Shown: one piece after another, positions 15,671-24,332 of the stretch
How the letters are laid out: each line of letters starts with the position of its first letter
How positions within the stretch are numbered: the first letter of the stretch is position 1
Origin: Tahibacter aquaticus
Lineage (GTDB): Bacteria > Pseudomonadota > Gammaproteobacteria > Xanthomonadales > Rhodanobacteraceae
Reading direction: 5' to 3'
Assembly (NCBI RefSeq): GCF_004363655.1
Contig: NZ_SNZH01000005.1
Span: 124,750 to 188,749, forward strand
Length of the DNA: 64,000 nucleotides
Program-made: the position numbers and the translations under genes
The notes under the pieces: model-generated
What the model saw: only the letters and a program-made list of their open reading frames with translations
What the model was told of the DNA's origin: nothing
The model's database searches: none

Positions 15671-16994
15671 TTTGCAGCTCCGTCAGTATCGACTGCAGTG
15701 GCGTTCCCAGCGCGACCAGCTCGCGGCATTCGTCCTTCAACGCACGGTCGACGAGATAAAAGCGAAAGCGCGCATCGCGCCGGTAGCCGTCGTAAAGACC
15801 GAACAGGCGCCGGCCTGCCACCGCCTGGCCGGCCGCCGCGTCGGTGCGCGCAGCCACGGCGAACAGTTCCTGGTCGATGTTCTCGGCCGCGCTGGCCAGC
15901 CCCAGCGACAGCTCGGCCTTGGGCTCGGCGTCGGTCAGGGTGCGGATCAGGCTGCGGGTGTTCGGCCAGTCGAGGGTGAAATCGTCGATGGCGCGGTCGT
16001 TGCCGTATTCGAAGCTGCGGTCGACCGCCCAGAGGCCGTCGTCGGCTTCCTGCCAGCGCGTATGTTCGACCACACGGGCGAGCAGCGCCCATTTCAGCGC
16101 CTGCAGCGAGCTGCTGGCGCCGCCGATGCCGCTGCCGCCCTGGACGCTTTCCACGCGCTTGAGCGCATCTTCCAGCTGGGCCAGCTGCAGGTCGCGCGCA
16201 ATCAGGAAGATCTGCGAGTTGAGCCGGCTGGGTTCCTGCTCCACCACCCGGCGGACCATGTTCAGCGCCACCCGGGCGCGGTCGGAATCCTCCTTGTCGA
16301 TGGCGCCGCGCAGGTCGCGCGCCGCGGCCTCCAGGCGGTCTATCCATTTCAGTTCGGTCGCCGCGCGCAGTTCGTCGTCGCGGGCCAGCCGTTGTGCCAC
16401 CGGGCGCGAATCGACGCCGGTCTTGCGTACGTCGTCGACGAACTGGCGCAGCACGCCGCCGTCGTCGGCGCCGTCCTTGACATGCTTGGCTGCGGTGAAC
16501 AAGGTGGAAAAGTTGCGCAGCTGCAGGTTATGCAGGCTGTCGTGCAGGTTTTTATACACTTCCAGCGCAGCCACGCTGACCGCAATGTCTTCGATCACGG
16601 CCCGCGACTGGCGCACCGTCTCGCGTATGCCGGCGTCGGCCAGGGCACCGTGGGTGCGCTGCAGCTGCGCCACGACCACGCCGACATTGGTCGCCACGCT
16701 CTGCGGCGCGGCGGCCAGTTCGGGCACCAGCCGCACGATCAGCCCGCGCAGCACCTCGCCGCTGCGCGCCGAGGCCAGCACATGGCCAAGGAAGATGCGG
16801 GTCATGCCGTGACGCTCGGTTTCCTCCAGGCAGTCGCGGGCGATGGTCCAGGGCTCGCGCCGGTCGGAACTCACGCCGTTGATGCGCGGTTCGCCGAAGC
16901 ACAGCTGCATCACCAGGCCCAGGTCGTTGAAGGTGAAGTCGTTGCCCAGCGCCTTGGTCAGGCTTTCGAGCTTGTCGGCGGGAATCAGCGCCAC
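15663..16994 (-). CDS. EAD1-like N-terminal domain protein
   Basis: A 443-residue cytoplasmic, largely helical protein. Residues 1-90 (LESLTKALGNDFTFNDLGLV, then GMTRIFLGHVLASARSG) have the six-helix pattern of effector-associated domains (EAD1 type), small adaptors that pair components of bacterial conflict systems. Residues about 200-330 carry helical repeats and the C-terminal third is alpha/beta. No catalytic motif is visible. The start is 11 bases after the protease gene and the end overlaps the membrane protein gene, so all three are co-transcribed. It is likely the link between protease and membrane component. Confidence 0.7.
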   Translation of the reverse strand: MALIPADKLESLTKALGNDFTFNDLGLVMQLCFGEPRINGVSSDRREPWTIARDCLEETERHGMTRIFLGHVLASARSGEVLRGLIVRLVPELAAAPQSVATNVGVVVAQLQRTHGALADAGIRETVRQSRAVIEDIAVSVAALEVYKNLHDSLHNLQLRNFSTLFTAAKHVKDGADDGGVLRQFVDDVRKTGVDSRPVAQRLARDDELRAATELKWIDRLEAAARDLRGAIDKEDSDRARVALNMVRRVVEQEPSRLNSQIFLIARDLQLAQLEDALKRVESVQGGSGIGGASSSLQALKWALLARVVEHTRWQEADDGLWAVDRSFEYGNDRAIDDFTLDWPNTRSLIRTLTDAEPKAELSLGLASAAENIDQELFAVAARTDAAAGQAVAGRRLFGLYDGYRRDARFRFYLVDRALKDECRELVALGTPLQSILTELQNA

Positions 16995-17005
16995 GGCCGC
17001 AGCCC

Positions 17006-18130
17006 CTAGCGGCCGAGCAGCGCGGCATGGCCGCGCGCGGCGAGCCGGCGCGCAATGCGCTCAATCGGCACGCCCTGGTTGAACAGCGGTTTCTGCCAGG
17101 CGGGATCGCCGTAGTGGTGCAGCGCGACGAGCTGCCAGTCCAGGTCCAGGCAGGGCGAGCCGGACGAACCGGGCTCGGTATTGGTGCGGTAGCGCAGCCG
17201 CCGCCCGCCGCCGAAGCGGCCGATATAGGCACTGGTATCCAGCGCCAGCTTCATCGGCGCGCCGTCGGGGTGCTGCACAATGAACAATGTTGCATCAGGC
17301 GCCAGTTCCGCCACCGCGTCGCGCACGGCCAGCCAGCCCCGGGCCGGCTTGCCCGCGTGTTCCTGCGCACCGACCGCGACATCGAGCAGCAGCAGGGCGT
17401 AGTCCAGTTCGTCGTCGGTCGGCTCGGGCTGGTCCGGCGTGGCGGTGAGTTCCGCCGGCGCATAGGGGCTGTGATCGGCGACCTCGCGCACGGCGACGTC
17501 GATGCCGGCTTCGCGCGTGCCGTCGTCGCGGGCGATATAGCCGAAGGTGCAGGCCAAACTCGCCACGTCGCCGGCCTCGACCGCCGCCTGTACCACATGC
17601 CAGTTGGTCAGCACCGCCGCAGGGCCGACCAGGAACCCCGTGCCTGCCGCCGCGCCGCGGTACTGAATCTTGCACACCTGGCGTTTTACCGTGTCTGCCT
17701 TGGCCAGCCAGACGCCGATATCCACCGCCGGCAGGCCTTTGCGCACGAGGCGCTGCAGGCCCGATGCCTGCGCATAGGCCGGTGCCTCGGCCTGTACCTG
17801 GCCGGCAACCTGATAGGCCACGACGAGTTTCGACTTCTGCGCCAGCTGCGGCGCTTCCGGCATCAGCGCGGCGATGGTGCCGCGCACGTCCTCGCGCAGC
17901 GGCCGTTCCGCATACACCTTGGCCAGGAACAGTTCGGTCGACCCCTGCTGTTCCAGCGCGACCAGCAGGTCGGCGATGGCCGGCCGCAGCGGTTTGTTCT
18001 CGGCCACGTAACTGACGTACAGCTGTTCGCCGGTACTGGAATAGACGTAGCTTTCGAGATCGTGCCGGCTCAAGGTTTCGCTGAGCACCTTGCTCAGCGC
18101 CTGTACGCCCTGGCCATCCAGCCTGCTCAT
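17006..18130 (-). CDS. EAD1-like domain fused to trypsin-like serine protease
   Basis: A 374-residue protein without signal peptide. Residues 5-92 look like an EAD1 domain (VQALSKVLSETLSRHDLESY, then STELFLAKVYAERPLREDV). Residues 145-360 are a trypsin-fold protease with a complete triad: His178 in LTNWHVVQ, Asp243 in DELDYALLLLD and Ser323 in NTEPGSSGSPCLD. EAD-trypsin fusions are described effectors of NTP-dependent and related conflict systems in multicellular bacteria (Aravind and colleagues). It is the first gene of a three-gene minus-strand operon; the promoter should lie in 18131-18244. Confidence 0.85.
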   Translation of the reverse strand: MSRLDGQGVQALSKVLSETLSRHDLESYVYSSTGEQLYVSYVAENKPLRPAIADLLVALEQQGSTELFLAKVYAERPLREDVRGTIAALMPEAPQLAQKSKLVVAYQVAGQVQAEAPAYAQASGLQRLVRKGLPAVDIGVWLAKADTVKRQVCKIQYRGAAAGTGFLVGPAAVLTNWHVVQAAVEAGDVASLACTFGYIARDDGTREAGIDVAVREVADHSPYAPAELTATPDQPEPTDDELDYALLLLDVAVGAQEHAGKPARGWLAVRDAVAELAPDATLFIVQHPDGAPMKLALDTSAYIGRFGGGRRLRYRTNTEPGSSGSPCLDLDWQLVALHHYGDPAWQKPLFNQGVPIERIARRLAARGHAALLGR

Positions 18131-18244
18131 GCTTCGCCCCCGCGCCCGGCCGCGTTGTGCTCATTCTGCACTATTTGTTCCGCGGCGAATCGTACAGAAG
18201 GTGCCGCGGTAGTGGCCGACCTCCCAGGGCGGCAGCGCGCGCGC

Positions 18245-18934
18245 TCAGCCGCGGCGTTTGCGCGCGACCCGGCCCGCCGTGGCGGCGACGCGGCCGGACA
18301 GCAGCAGCTCCACTGCCAGCGCCGCATCGCCCAGGTCGACGCGCTGGTCGCTGATGATGTCGGCGTAGAGAAACGATTCGCACACCCGCACGATCAGGTA
18401 GGCCAGGGTATTCGCCGGCAAGGCCAGGGTCAGCGCGCCGTGGGCGACTTCCGCATCGAGCAGCTCACGCACCCGGGCGATGGCGCGGGCCTGTACCGGC
18501 CCCTGCTTGGAGGTGAGCAGGCGCAACGCCTGCTCCTGGTCTTCACGCAGGAACTGGCGCAACGGTGCGGAGCGCAGGATGGCACGCACGCCGTGGGCAC
18601 AGATGGCGCCGACCCGTGCCGGGCCGTGGCCGTAGCCCTGGTGCGCGGCCGCGGCGCGGCGCATCTGCGCATCGCACTGGGCCCAGAGGATTTCGCCGAG
18701 CAGGCCGTCGCGGCTGCCGACCCAGCGGAACGCGGTGGCGCGGCCTATGCCCAGCTCGGCCGCCAGTGCGCCCACATCGACCCGCTCGCCCTGCAGCCAG
18801 CGCCGTTGCGCCAGCTCGAACAGGTCCAGCGGCGTGACGCGCGGGCTGGCGCCCTGGTCCAGCGCCTGCTGCAGGCGCGTGGCCGGTTTCTTGCGTCGGG
18901 CGGTCAGGGCGGGCGGAGGACGGGCAGCGGGCAT
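18245..18934 (-). CDS. TetR family regulator, QsdR-like
   Basis: A 229-residue protein. An N-terminal helix-turn-helix (GERVDVGALAAELGIGRAT, then FRWVGSRDGLLGEI) and a helical ligand-binding C-terminus match TetR regulators of the QsdR group. ATG 18934 is chosen; an in-frame ATG at 18979 would lie inside the palindrome between this gene and the divergent dehydrogenase gene. That palindrome (18969-19000) is the obvious operator, so the protein probably represses itself and the acyl-CoA dehydrogenase, with an acyl-CoA or fatty acid as ligand (inference). Confidence 0.85.
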   Translation of the reverse strand: MPAARPPPALTARRKKPATRLQQALDQGASPRVTPLDLFELAQRRWLQGERVDVGALAAELGIGRATAFRWVGSRDGLLGEILWAQCDAQMRRAAAAHQGYGHGPARVGAICAHGVRAILRSAPLRQFLREDQEQALRLLTSKQGPVQARAIARVRELLDAEVAHGALTLALPANTLAYLIVRVCESFLYADIISDQRVDLGDAALAVELLLSGRVAATAGRVARKRRG

Positions 18935-18968
18935 GGTCCGATGATAGACAGTTGGCCCAGTTGACGCC

Positions 18969-19000
18969 AAATGAGTCATTGAAGTATCAATGACTCATTT
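18969..19000. promoter_or_regulatory. Palindromic operator between tetR and acyl-CoA dehydrogenase
   Basis: A perfect inverted repeat with 14-bp arms and a 4-bp centre: AAATGAGTCATTGA (18969-18982), AGTA, TCAATGACTCATTT (18987-19000). It lies 20-31 bases upstream of ATG 19020 and 35-66 upstream of ATG 18934, the position expected for a TetR operator controlling both genes. It also creates mirror-image ATGs on both strands, which are unlikely starts. Confidence 0.85.
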
Positions 19001-19019
19001 CGCCGACCGGACACGCGCC

Positions 19020-20819
19020 ATGGAATCCCGCCAGCTTATCGACCGCCGCCACCTCGACTTTGTCCTCGACGAGGTGCTGGGCGTGGACGACCTTTGCCGC
19101 TATGCGCGCTTCGCCGAGCACAGTCGCGAAACCTTCGGCGCCGCGCTGAGCCTGGCGCAGCAGATTGCGCTGGACAAATTCCTGCCGCACAACCGCAAGT
19201 CCGACCTGAACGAGCCGCACATGGTCGACGGCAAGGTGGTGCTGATCGCCGAGATCGGCGAAGCCGTCGCGGCGTTCTGCGAAGCCGGATTCAGCGCGGT
19301 TCTGGCCGACGCCGGGCGCGGCGGCATGCAGCTGCCCTTCGTCGTGGCCGCCGCCGCCGACGGCATGTTCTGCAGCGCCAATGCCGCCACCATCGCCTAC
19401 CCTACCCTGGCCCGCGCCGCTGCCAACCTGCTTGAGGTCTATGCCAGCGAGGAGCAGAAACGGCTGTACATGCAGCCCATTCTCGAAGGCCGCTATTTCG
19501 GCACCATGTGCCTGTCCGAACCGCAGGCCGGCTCTTCGCTGGCCGACCTGAAGACCACAGCCAGTCCGCGCGACGACGGCAGCTATGCCATCAGCGGTGC
19601 AAAAATGTGGATTTCCGCCGGCGACCACGAACTGGGCGAGAACATCGTGCATCTGGTGCTGGCCCGCATCGAGGGTGCACCAGCCGGCGTACGCGGCATC
19701 AGCCTGTTCATCGTGCCGCGCTGGCGTGTCAACGCCGACGGCAGCCGCGGCGCACGCAACGACGTCACGCTGGCCGGCCTCAATCACAAGATGGGCCAGC
19801 GCGGCAGCGTCAACACCTTCCTCAAGTTCGGCGAAAGCGGCGACTGCGCCGGCTATCTGGTCGGCACGGCACACCAGGGCCTGGCGCAGATGTTCCACAT
19901 GATGAACGAGGAACGGATCGGCGTCGGCCTCAGCGCAATCCAGCAGGCGGCGATCGGCTACCAGTATTCGCTGGACTACGCGCGCGAGCGCCGCCAGGGC
20001 CGCCATCCGGACCAGAAAGACCCGTCCACGCCGGCCCTGGCGCTGATCGAGCACGCCGACGTGCGGCGCATGCTGCTGCAGCAGAAGTGCTATGTGGAAG
20101 GTGGCCAGATGCTGGCCTACGACGCCGCCCTGCTGGTCGACCGCCAGCATGATCCGGACGACAGCGTGCGCCGCGACAGTGCCGCACTGCTGGAACTGCT
20201 GACGCCCATCGTCAAGGCCTGGCTGTCCGACTACGCCCTGCGCGCCAACGACCTGGCCATCCAGATCTTCGGCGGCTACGGCTATACCCGCGACTACCCC
20301 GTCGAACAGTGTTATCGCGACAACCGCATCAACCCTATCCACGAAGGCACCAACGGCATCCAGGCACTGGACCTGCTGGGCCGCAAGGCGCTGATGCACG
20401 ACGGCGCGGCATTGAAGATTCTGGCCGCGCGCATCGCGGCCAGTTGCGCCGAAGCCGCCGCCATCGCCGAACTCGCCCCGCTGAGCCGGCAACTCGGCCA
20501 GGCGCTGGTGCTGGTGCGCGACACCACCCAGGCCGTGGCGGCACGCCTGGGCCAGGGCGAGGTGCGCCTGGCGCTGGCCAATGCCGGCCACTACCTGCAC
20601 CTGCTCGGCCACGTCGTCGTCGCCTGGGGCTGGCTGCGCATGGCTGTTACCGCGCAGCGCGCGCTGGCCGCCGGCAACGCCGACAGCGCGTTCTACCAGG
20701 GCAAGGTACAGGCCTGCCGCCATTTCTTCGCCGCGGAACTGCCACAAGTGGAACTTGCCGCAAAACTCGTGGCCAGCGCCGAAGCCAGTGCCTACGACAT
20801 GCGCGACAGCTGGTTCTGA
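19020..20819 (+). CDS. Acyl-CoA dehydrogenase
   Basis: A 599-residue FAD enzyme of the long acyl-CoA dehydrogenase type with an extra C-terminal helical domain (the group annotated as DmdC-like or FadE-like). Signatures visible are GTMCLSEPQAGSSLADLKTT (FAD-binding loop), KMWISAGDH, the FGGYGYTRDYPVEQCYRD helix and the catalytic-base region INPIHEGTNGIQALDLLGRK. It oxidises acyl-CoA to 2-enoyl-CoA in beta-oxidation-like degradation; chain specificity is unknown. Start ATG 19020 leaves the operator outside the gene. It is divergent from the TetR regulator. Confidence 0.88.
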   Translation: MESRQLIDRRHLDFVLDEVLGVDDLCRYARFAEHSRETFGAALSLAQQIALDKFLPHNRKSDLNEPHMVDGKVVLIAEIGEAVAAFCEAGFSAVLADAGRGGMQLPFVVAAAADGMFCSANAATIAYPTLARAAANLLEVYASEEQKRLYMQPILEGRYFGTMCLSEPQAGSSLADLKTTASPRDDGSYAISGAKMWISAGDHELGENIVHLVLARIEGAPAGVRGISLFIVPRWRVNADGSRGARNDVTLAGLNHKMGQRGSVNTFLKFGESGDCAGYLVGTAHQGLAQMFHMMNEERIGVGLSAIQQAAIGYQYSLDYARERRQGRHPDQKDPSTPALALIEHADVRRMLLQQKCYVEGGQMLAYDAALLVDRQHDPDDSVRRDSAALLELLTPIVKAWLSDYALRANDLAIQIFGGYGYTRDYPVEQCYRDNRINPIHEGTNGIQALDLLGRKALMHDGAALKILAARIAASCAEAAAIAELAPLSRQLGQALVLVRDTTQAVAARLGQGEVRLALANAGHYLHLLGHVVVAWGWLRMAVTAQRALAAGNADSAFYQGKVQACRHFFAAELPQVELAAKLVASAEASAYDMRDSWF

Positions 20820-21164
20820 GCAACGCCCCGCCGCGCGGCAGATCGCAGGCCGCGGCGAGCCGGCAAAGCATTTTCGACCAGGCGTGCGCAGGCTCAGGAG
20901 GCCTGGCGCCAGCCCGCTCCGGCAGGCTTGCGCACCGGTTCTAGCGCCGTTCCCAACGGTGCAAGCGCTGCGCCGGGCCTGCGTGCGGCACCGCGTTCGC
21001 CACGCCGGACCAGACCTCGGACCTGCCCCTGTGCCGGTATCCGCGTGCGCCGGATTCGAAACGTGTCTGCCTGCTGAGAGACAGCGCCCGCTGCCGGCAC
21101 TGTAGGATAGCCACGCCGCTCGCCGCGCCGGACAGCCTGTCGACAGAACGCCCGAGGACGCCCC
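20820..21164. other. Intergenic region before subtilase gene
   Basis: 345 bases of GC-rich sequence with no convincing gene on either strand. It must hold the end of the dehydrogenase transcript and the promoter of the subtilase-caspase cluster. I see no clear terminator or consensus promoter. Confidence 0.5.
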
Positions 21165-23171
21165 ATGACCAGCAAGATCGACCCGCTGATCGGATTGCAT
21201 TTTTCCGATCGTCTGCAGACGCTCGGCGGCGCCCCGGCCGACTATCTGGTCCAGCTGCGGCCACACAGCGAAAATGTGCAAGCTATCCTGCCGCCGGGCG
21301 CGCGGATCGTGGCCCGGACTGGCGACCTCGCGTGCATCCGCGCACAGCCGGCGGCGTGGAGCACCCTGCAGGATAATCCACAGGTGGAATCCGCCTCACC
21401 CCTGGCCCGCGCGGACGAAATCGCCGTACTGCTGCAACTGCGCGATCCGGACTGGCGCGGCGATCCCGAGGGCTTCCAGCGTGGCTCCCGCCTGGGCAAC
21501 GTACTCTCCGGCCGCGCCAGCCAGAGCGCCATCGCCGCGCTGCGGCGAGACCCTGCCATCAGCGCCGTGGAAGCCAGCCGCAGCACCGCGGCGGCCGAAT
21601 GCATCGCTTCGATGCCCTTCGTCGGGGCCGTGGCAGCGCATGGCCCCCACTGGCAGGAGCAAGGCGCCAACGCGCTGGTCGCGATCGTGGACGGCGACAT
21701 CGACGTGCTGCACGACGCGTTCTGCGTGCCGGGCAGCCTGCCCCGGCGGACGCGCATCGTCGCCGTGTGGGACCAGCACAGCAGCGCCGGAGCAACCCCG
21801 GCACAGGCCACCGCAGCCAATACCGGCAATGCGCCGCGCTATACGCAGAACTATGGCCGGCTGCACACCCAATCCGATATCGACGCCTACCTGGCAAGCG
21901 GCAACGTGCCGCCAGACCTGCAGTCCCAGCCCGATGGGCATGGCACTCATGTGGCCTCGATCGCGGCCGGCTCTGCTTTCGTTTCGGCCGGGTCCAGCGA
22001 CGTCAATCTCGACGGCCTGTCTTTTCCCGGTGGCGTGGCGCCCGAAGCGGGGATCATCGTCGTCATTCCCAAGATCCGGGCCACGGCGAACGACCCTGTC
22101 AGCCTGGGTTACTCGGTATCGCATGTCGATGCGCTGGCGTTCATCAGGCAAACCGCACAGGCGATGAATATGCCGGTCGCGGTCAACGTCAGCCTGGGCA
22201 TGAACGCCGGCGCGCATGACGGCACTTCACTGCTGGAACTGGCCTTCGACGAATTCAGCGGCGGCGGCCGCGTACCCGGGCTGGTGGTGGTCAAGTCCGC
22301 CGGCAACGCGCAATTGCTGGACGGGCATGCACAGGCGACGGCCGTCACTGGCGGCACGGTCGCCATCGGCTGGCAATCGTCCACCGTCCTGCGCCACCAG
22401 GACTATCTGGAATTCTGGTTCTCCTCGGCCGACGATCTCCAGTTCGGCTTGCAGTACCGCAGTACGCCCGGCAGCGTCTGGCAGACCATCGCCCAGGTCG
22501 ACACAAGCCATCTGCACGACCAGGGCGCGGTGCCCGGCCACACGGCGACGGCCTACCTGGTACTGGAGCGTTTCCATCGCGACAACGGCGATTCGCAGCT
22601 GACCGTGCTGGTGCGCGACAACACCCCGACCGCACTGAGCGCTGCCGGCGAATGGCAATTGCGCGTCACTGGCCTGCACGTGATCGACGGCACCATCGAC
22701 GGCTGGATCGAGCGCAACGATTACCAGCCGCTGCAATTCACCACGGCGCTGGCGAGCGACGGCACCTTGAGCATTCCGGGCACGGCGCGCACGGTGATCT
22801 GCGTCGGTGCCTGCGATTCGCCGCAAGCAGCGGGCACCCCCACGATCCAGTCGTTCAGCTCCAACGGCCCCAGCCGCGACCAGCGGCGCAAACCGGAACT
22901 CGTGGCACCGGGCAGCGATATCGTGGCCGCAGCCTCGGGCACGACGCGGGCGCTACGCCGCGACAGCGGCACCAGCATGGCCGCCCCGCACGTCACGGGC
23001 GCTGTCGCACTGCTGCTGTCCCGGCGCGTTCGGCAAGGGCTGCCCCAGCTGAACGCGGCACAGATCCGCGCAGCCATGAGCCAGTGCCTGGGCGGTTACA
23101 ACGGCTGCTGGAACCGCGCCGGCGGTCACGGCTGGCTGGACATACCGTCGCTGCTGCAGACCCTGGGATAA
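21165..23171 (+). CDS. Cytoplasmic subtilisin-like serine protease (S8)
   Basis: A 668-residue protein without signal peptide. The S8 triad is complete: Asp176 in VAIVDGDIDVLHD, His259 in DGHGTHVASIAAG and Ser603 in DSGTSMAAPHVTG, with oxyanion Asn380 in KSAGNAQ. Residues 20-145 seem to hold two copies of an inhibitor-I9-like fold (ADYLVQLRPHSENVQAILPP, and a second ending ALRRDPAISAVEAS). Residues about 395-530, inserted before the Ser, form a beta-rich domain. Four bases separate its stop from the caspase-like gene. An intracellular subtilase next to a caspase suggests a proteolytic cascade rather than secretion. Confidence 0.88.
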   Translation: MTSKIDPLIGLHFSDRLQTLGGAPADYLVQLRPHSENVQAILPPGARIVARTGDLACIRAQPAAWSTLQDNPQVESASPLARADEIAVLLQLRDPDWRGDPEGFQRGSRLGNVLSGRASQSAIAALRRDPAISAVEASRSTAAAECIASMPFVGAVAAHGPHWQEQGANALVAIVDGDIDVLHDAFCVPGSLPRRTRIVAVWDQHSSAGATPAQATAANTGNAPRYTQNYGRLHTQSDIDAYLASGNVPPDLQSQPDGHGTHVASIAAGSAFVSAGSSDVNLDGLSFPGGVAPEAGIIVVIPKIRATANDPVSLGYSVSHVDALAFIRQTAQAMNMPVAVNVSLGMNAGAHDGTSLLELAFDEFSGGGRVPGLVVVKSAGNAQLLDGHAQATAVTGGTVAIGWQSSTVLRHQDYLEFWFSSADDLQFGLQYRSTPGSVWQTIAQVDTSHLHDQGAVPGHTATAYLVLERFHRDNGDSQLTVLVRDNTPTALSAAGEWQLRVTGLHVIDGTIDGWIERNDYQPLQFTTALASDGTLSIPGTARTVICVGACDSPQAAGTPTIQSFSSNGPSRDQRRKPELVAPGSDIVAAASGTTRALRRDSGTSMAAPHVTGAVALLLSRRVRQGLPQLNAAQIRAAMSQCLGGYNGCWNRAGGHGWLDIPSLLQTLG

Positions 23172-23174
23172 ACC

Positions 23175-24305
23175 ATGGCCACCCTGAACCTGCTGCCCGG
23201 ACACCAAGGCCCGGCGACGCATGCCTTCATCATCGGGGTCGGCAACTATCACCATCTCAAGCCGGGCGATGCCTGGGGACTCGGACAGCTGTCGACCGCG
23301 CCCGTATCGGCGCAGCGCTTTGCCAACTGGCTGCTGCAGCGCTATAGCGATCCAGGCCGGCCGCTGGCCAGCATCGAGCATCTGATTTCAGGCGGCACCT
23401 TCACCGACCACGCCAATGTCGTGCATGCGAGCGAAGAGCCCGAACTGGCCCGGATCGAAGCAGCCTATACGCAATGGTTCGAGCGCGCGAACCGTCATCC
23501 CGACAATCTTGCCCTGTTCTATTTCTGCGGCCACGGCCTGTGCAACAGCCGAGGCTCGACCCTGCTCGCGGCGGATTTTGCCGACCCGCGTTTCCAGCGC
23601 ACCAGCCGCAATGCCATACACGTAGAGGGAACCGCCAACGCCATGCTCGCGTGCAAGGCGAAGTACCAATGTTTTTTCCTCGACTGCTGCCGCACCACCG
23701 ACCTGGAATGGCAGAACATCATGGAGGAACCCGGCCAGCCGCTGGGCACGGCGCGCAGCACCGACCTGACGGCCGCGCACCAGCCGATGTTCTTTGCCGC
23801 CGGCCGCACCGAAGCCGCCACCGGCGTTGCCGCCGATGTCACCGTCTTCACCAAGGCCCTGATCGAAGCACTGGACGGCATGGCGGCCGTCGAACCCGAC
23901 GGCGATCTCGACGCGCAGAGCTGGCGCGTCAACACCGGCAGCATCGCTGCAGCCATCGACAGCGCGATCGCCGTCGAGCGCCACCAGAAACCGCATATTC
24001 CCGAGCTGCATTGCCATTTCGGCGGCAACGGCGCGCACTTCGACCTGAACTATCCGCATCTGCCGCTGAGTATTCCCGTCGTCGTCGGCTGCGATCCGGA
24101 ACACCTGACCGGACAGGCCCAGTTCCGCCTCGAACATGGCGAGCGCGGCGAAGTCGGCCGGCGCGACGCCCGCGCGGGACTCTGGATCTCGCGGCAGGAG
24201 CCCAGCACCTACCACGCCAGCGCGAGCGTTCCCAACAATGCCCCGCAAACAAAGACGTTTCTTTTGTACCCGCCGTCAAAACGGGCTTTGTTGAAATTTC
24301 CCTGA
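23175..24305 (+). CDS. Caspase-like peptidase (C14 family)
   Basis: A 376-residue protein. Residues 15-210 are a caspase-p20-type domain beginning HAFIIGVGNYHHL, with catalytic His120 in LFYFCGHGL and Cys172 in FFLDCCRTTD. The roughly 120-residue C-terminal extension is of unknown fold. No EAD or signal peptide is visible. Bacterial caspase homologues act as signalling or suicide effectors, often activated by an adjacent protease or sensor. It sits 3 bases after the subtilase and 27 bases before the third gene. The last 20 codons look unnatural (LLYPPSKRALLKFP), so a late frameshift in nature or in the assembly is possible. Confidence 0.85.
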   Translation: MATLNLLPGHQGPATHAFIIGVGNYHHLKPGDAWGLGQLSTAPVSAQRFANWLLQRYSDPGRPLASIEHLISGGTFTDHANVVHASEEPELARIEAAYTQWFERANRHPDNLALFYFCGHGLCNSRGSTLLAADFADPRFQRTSRNAIHVEGTANAMLACKAKYQCFFLDCCRTTDLEWQNIMEEPGQPLGTARSTDLTAAHQPMFFAAGRTEAATGVAADVTVFTKALIEALDGMAAVEPDGDLDAQSWRVNTGSIAAAIDSAIAVERHQKPHIPELHCHFGGNGAHFDLNYPHLPLSIPVVVGCDPEHLTGQAQFRLEHGERGEVGRRDARAGLWISRQEPSTYHASASVPNNAPQTKTFLLYPPSKRALLKFP

Positions 24306-24332
24306 AAGCCGCTACGGCAGGAGAAGCGAGCG

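Noticed and set aside
18979-18990. Alternative ATG starts for TetR (18979) and acyl-CoA dehydrogenase (18990)
   Set aside because: Both fall in the perfect palindrome and give the same artificial MTH start; starts at 18934 and 19020 leave the operator outside the genes.
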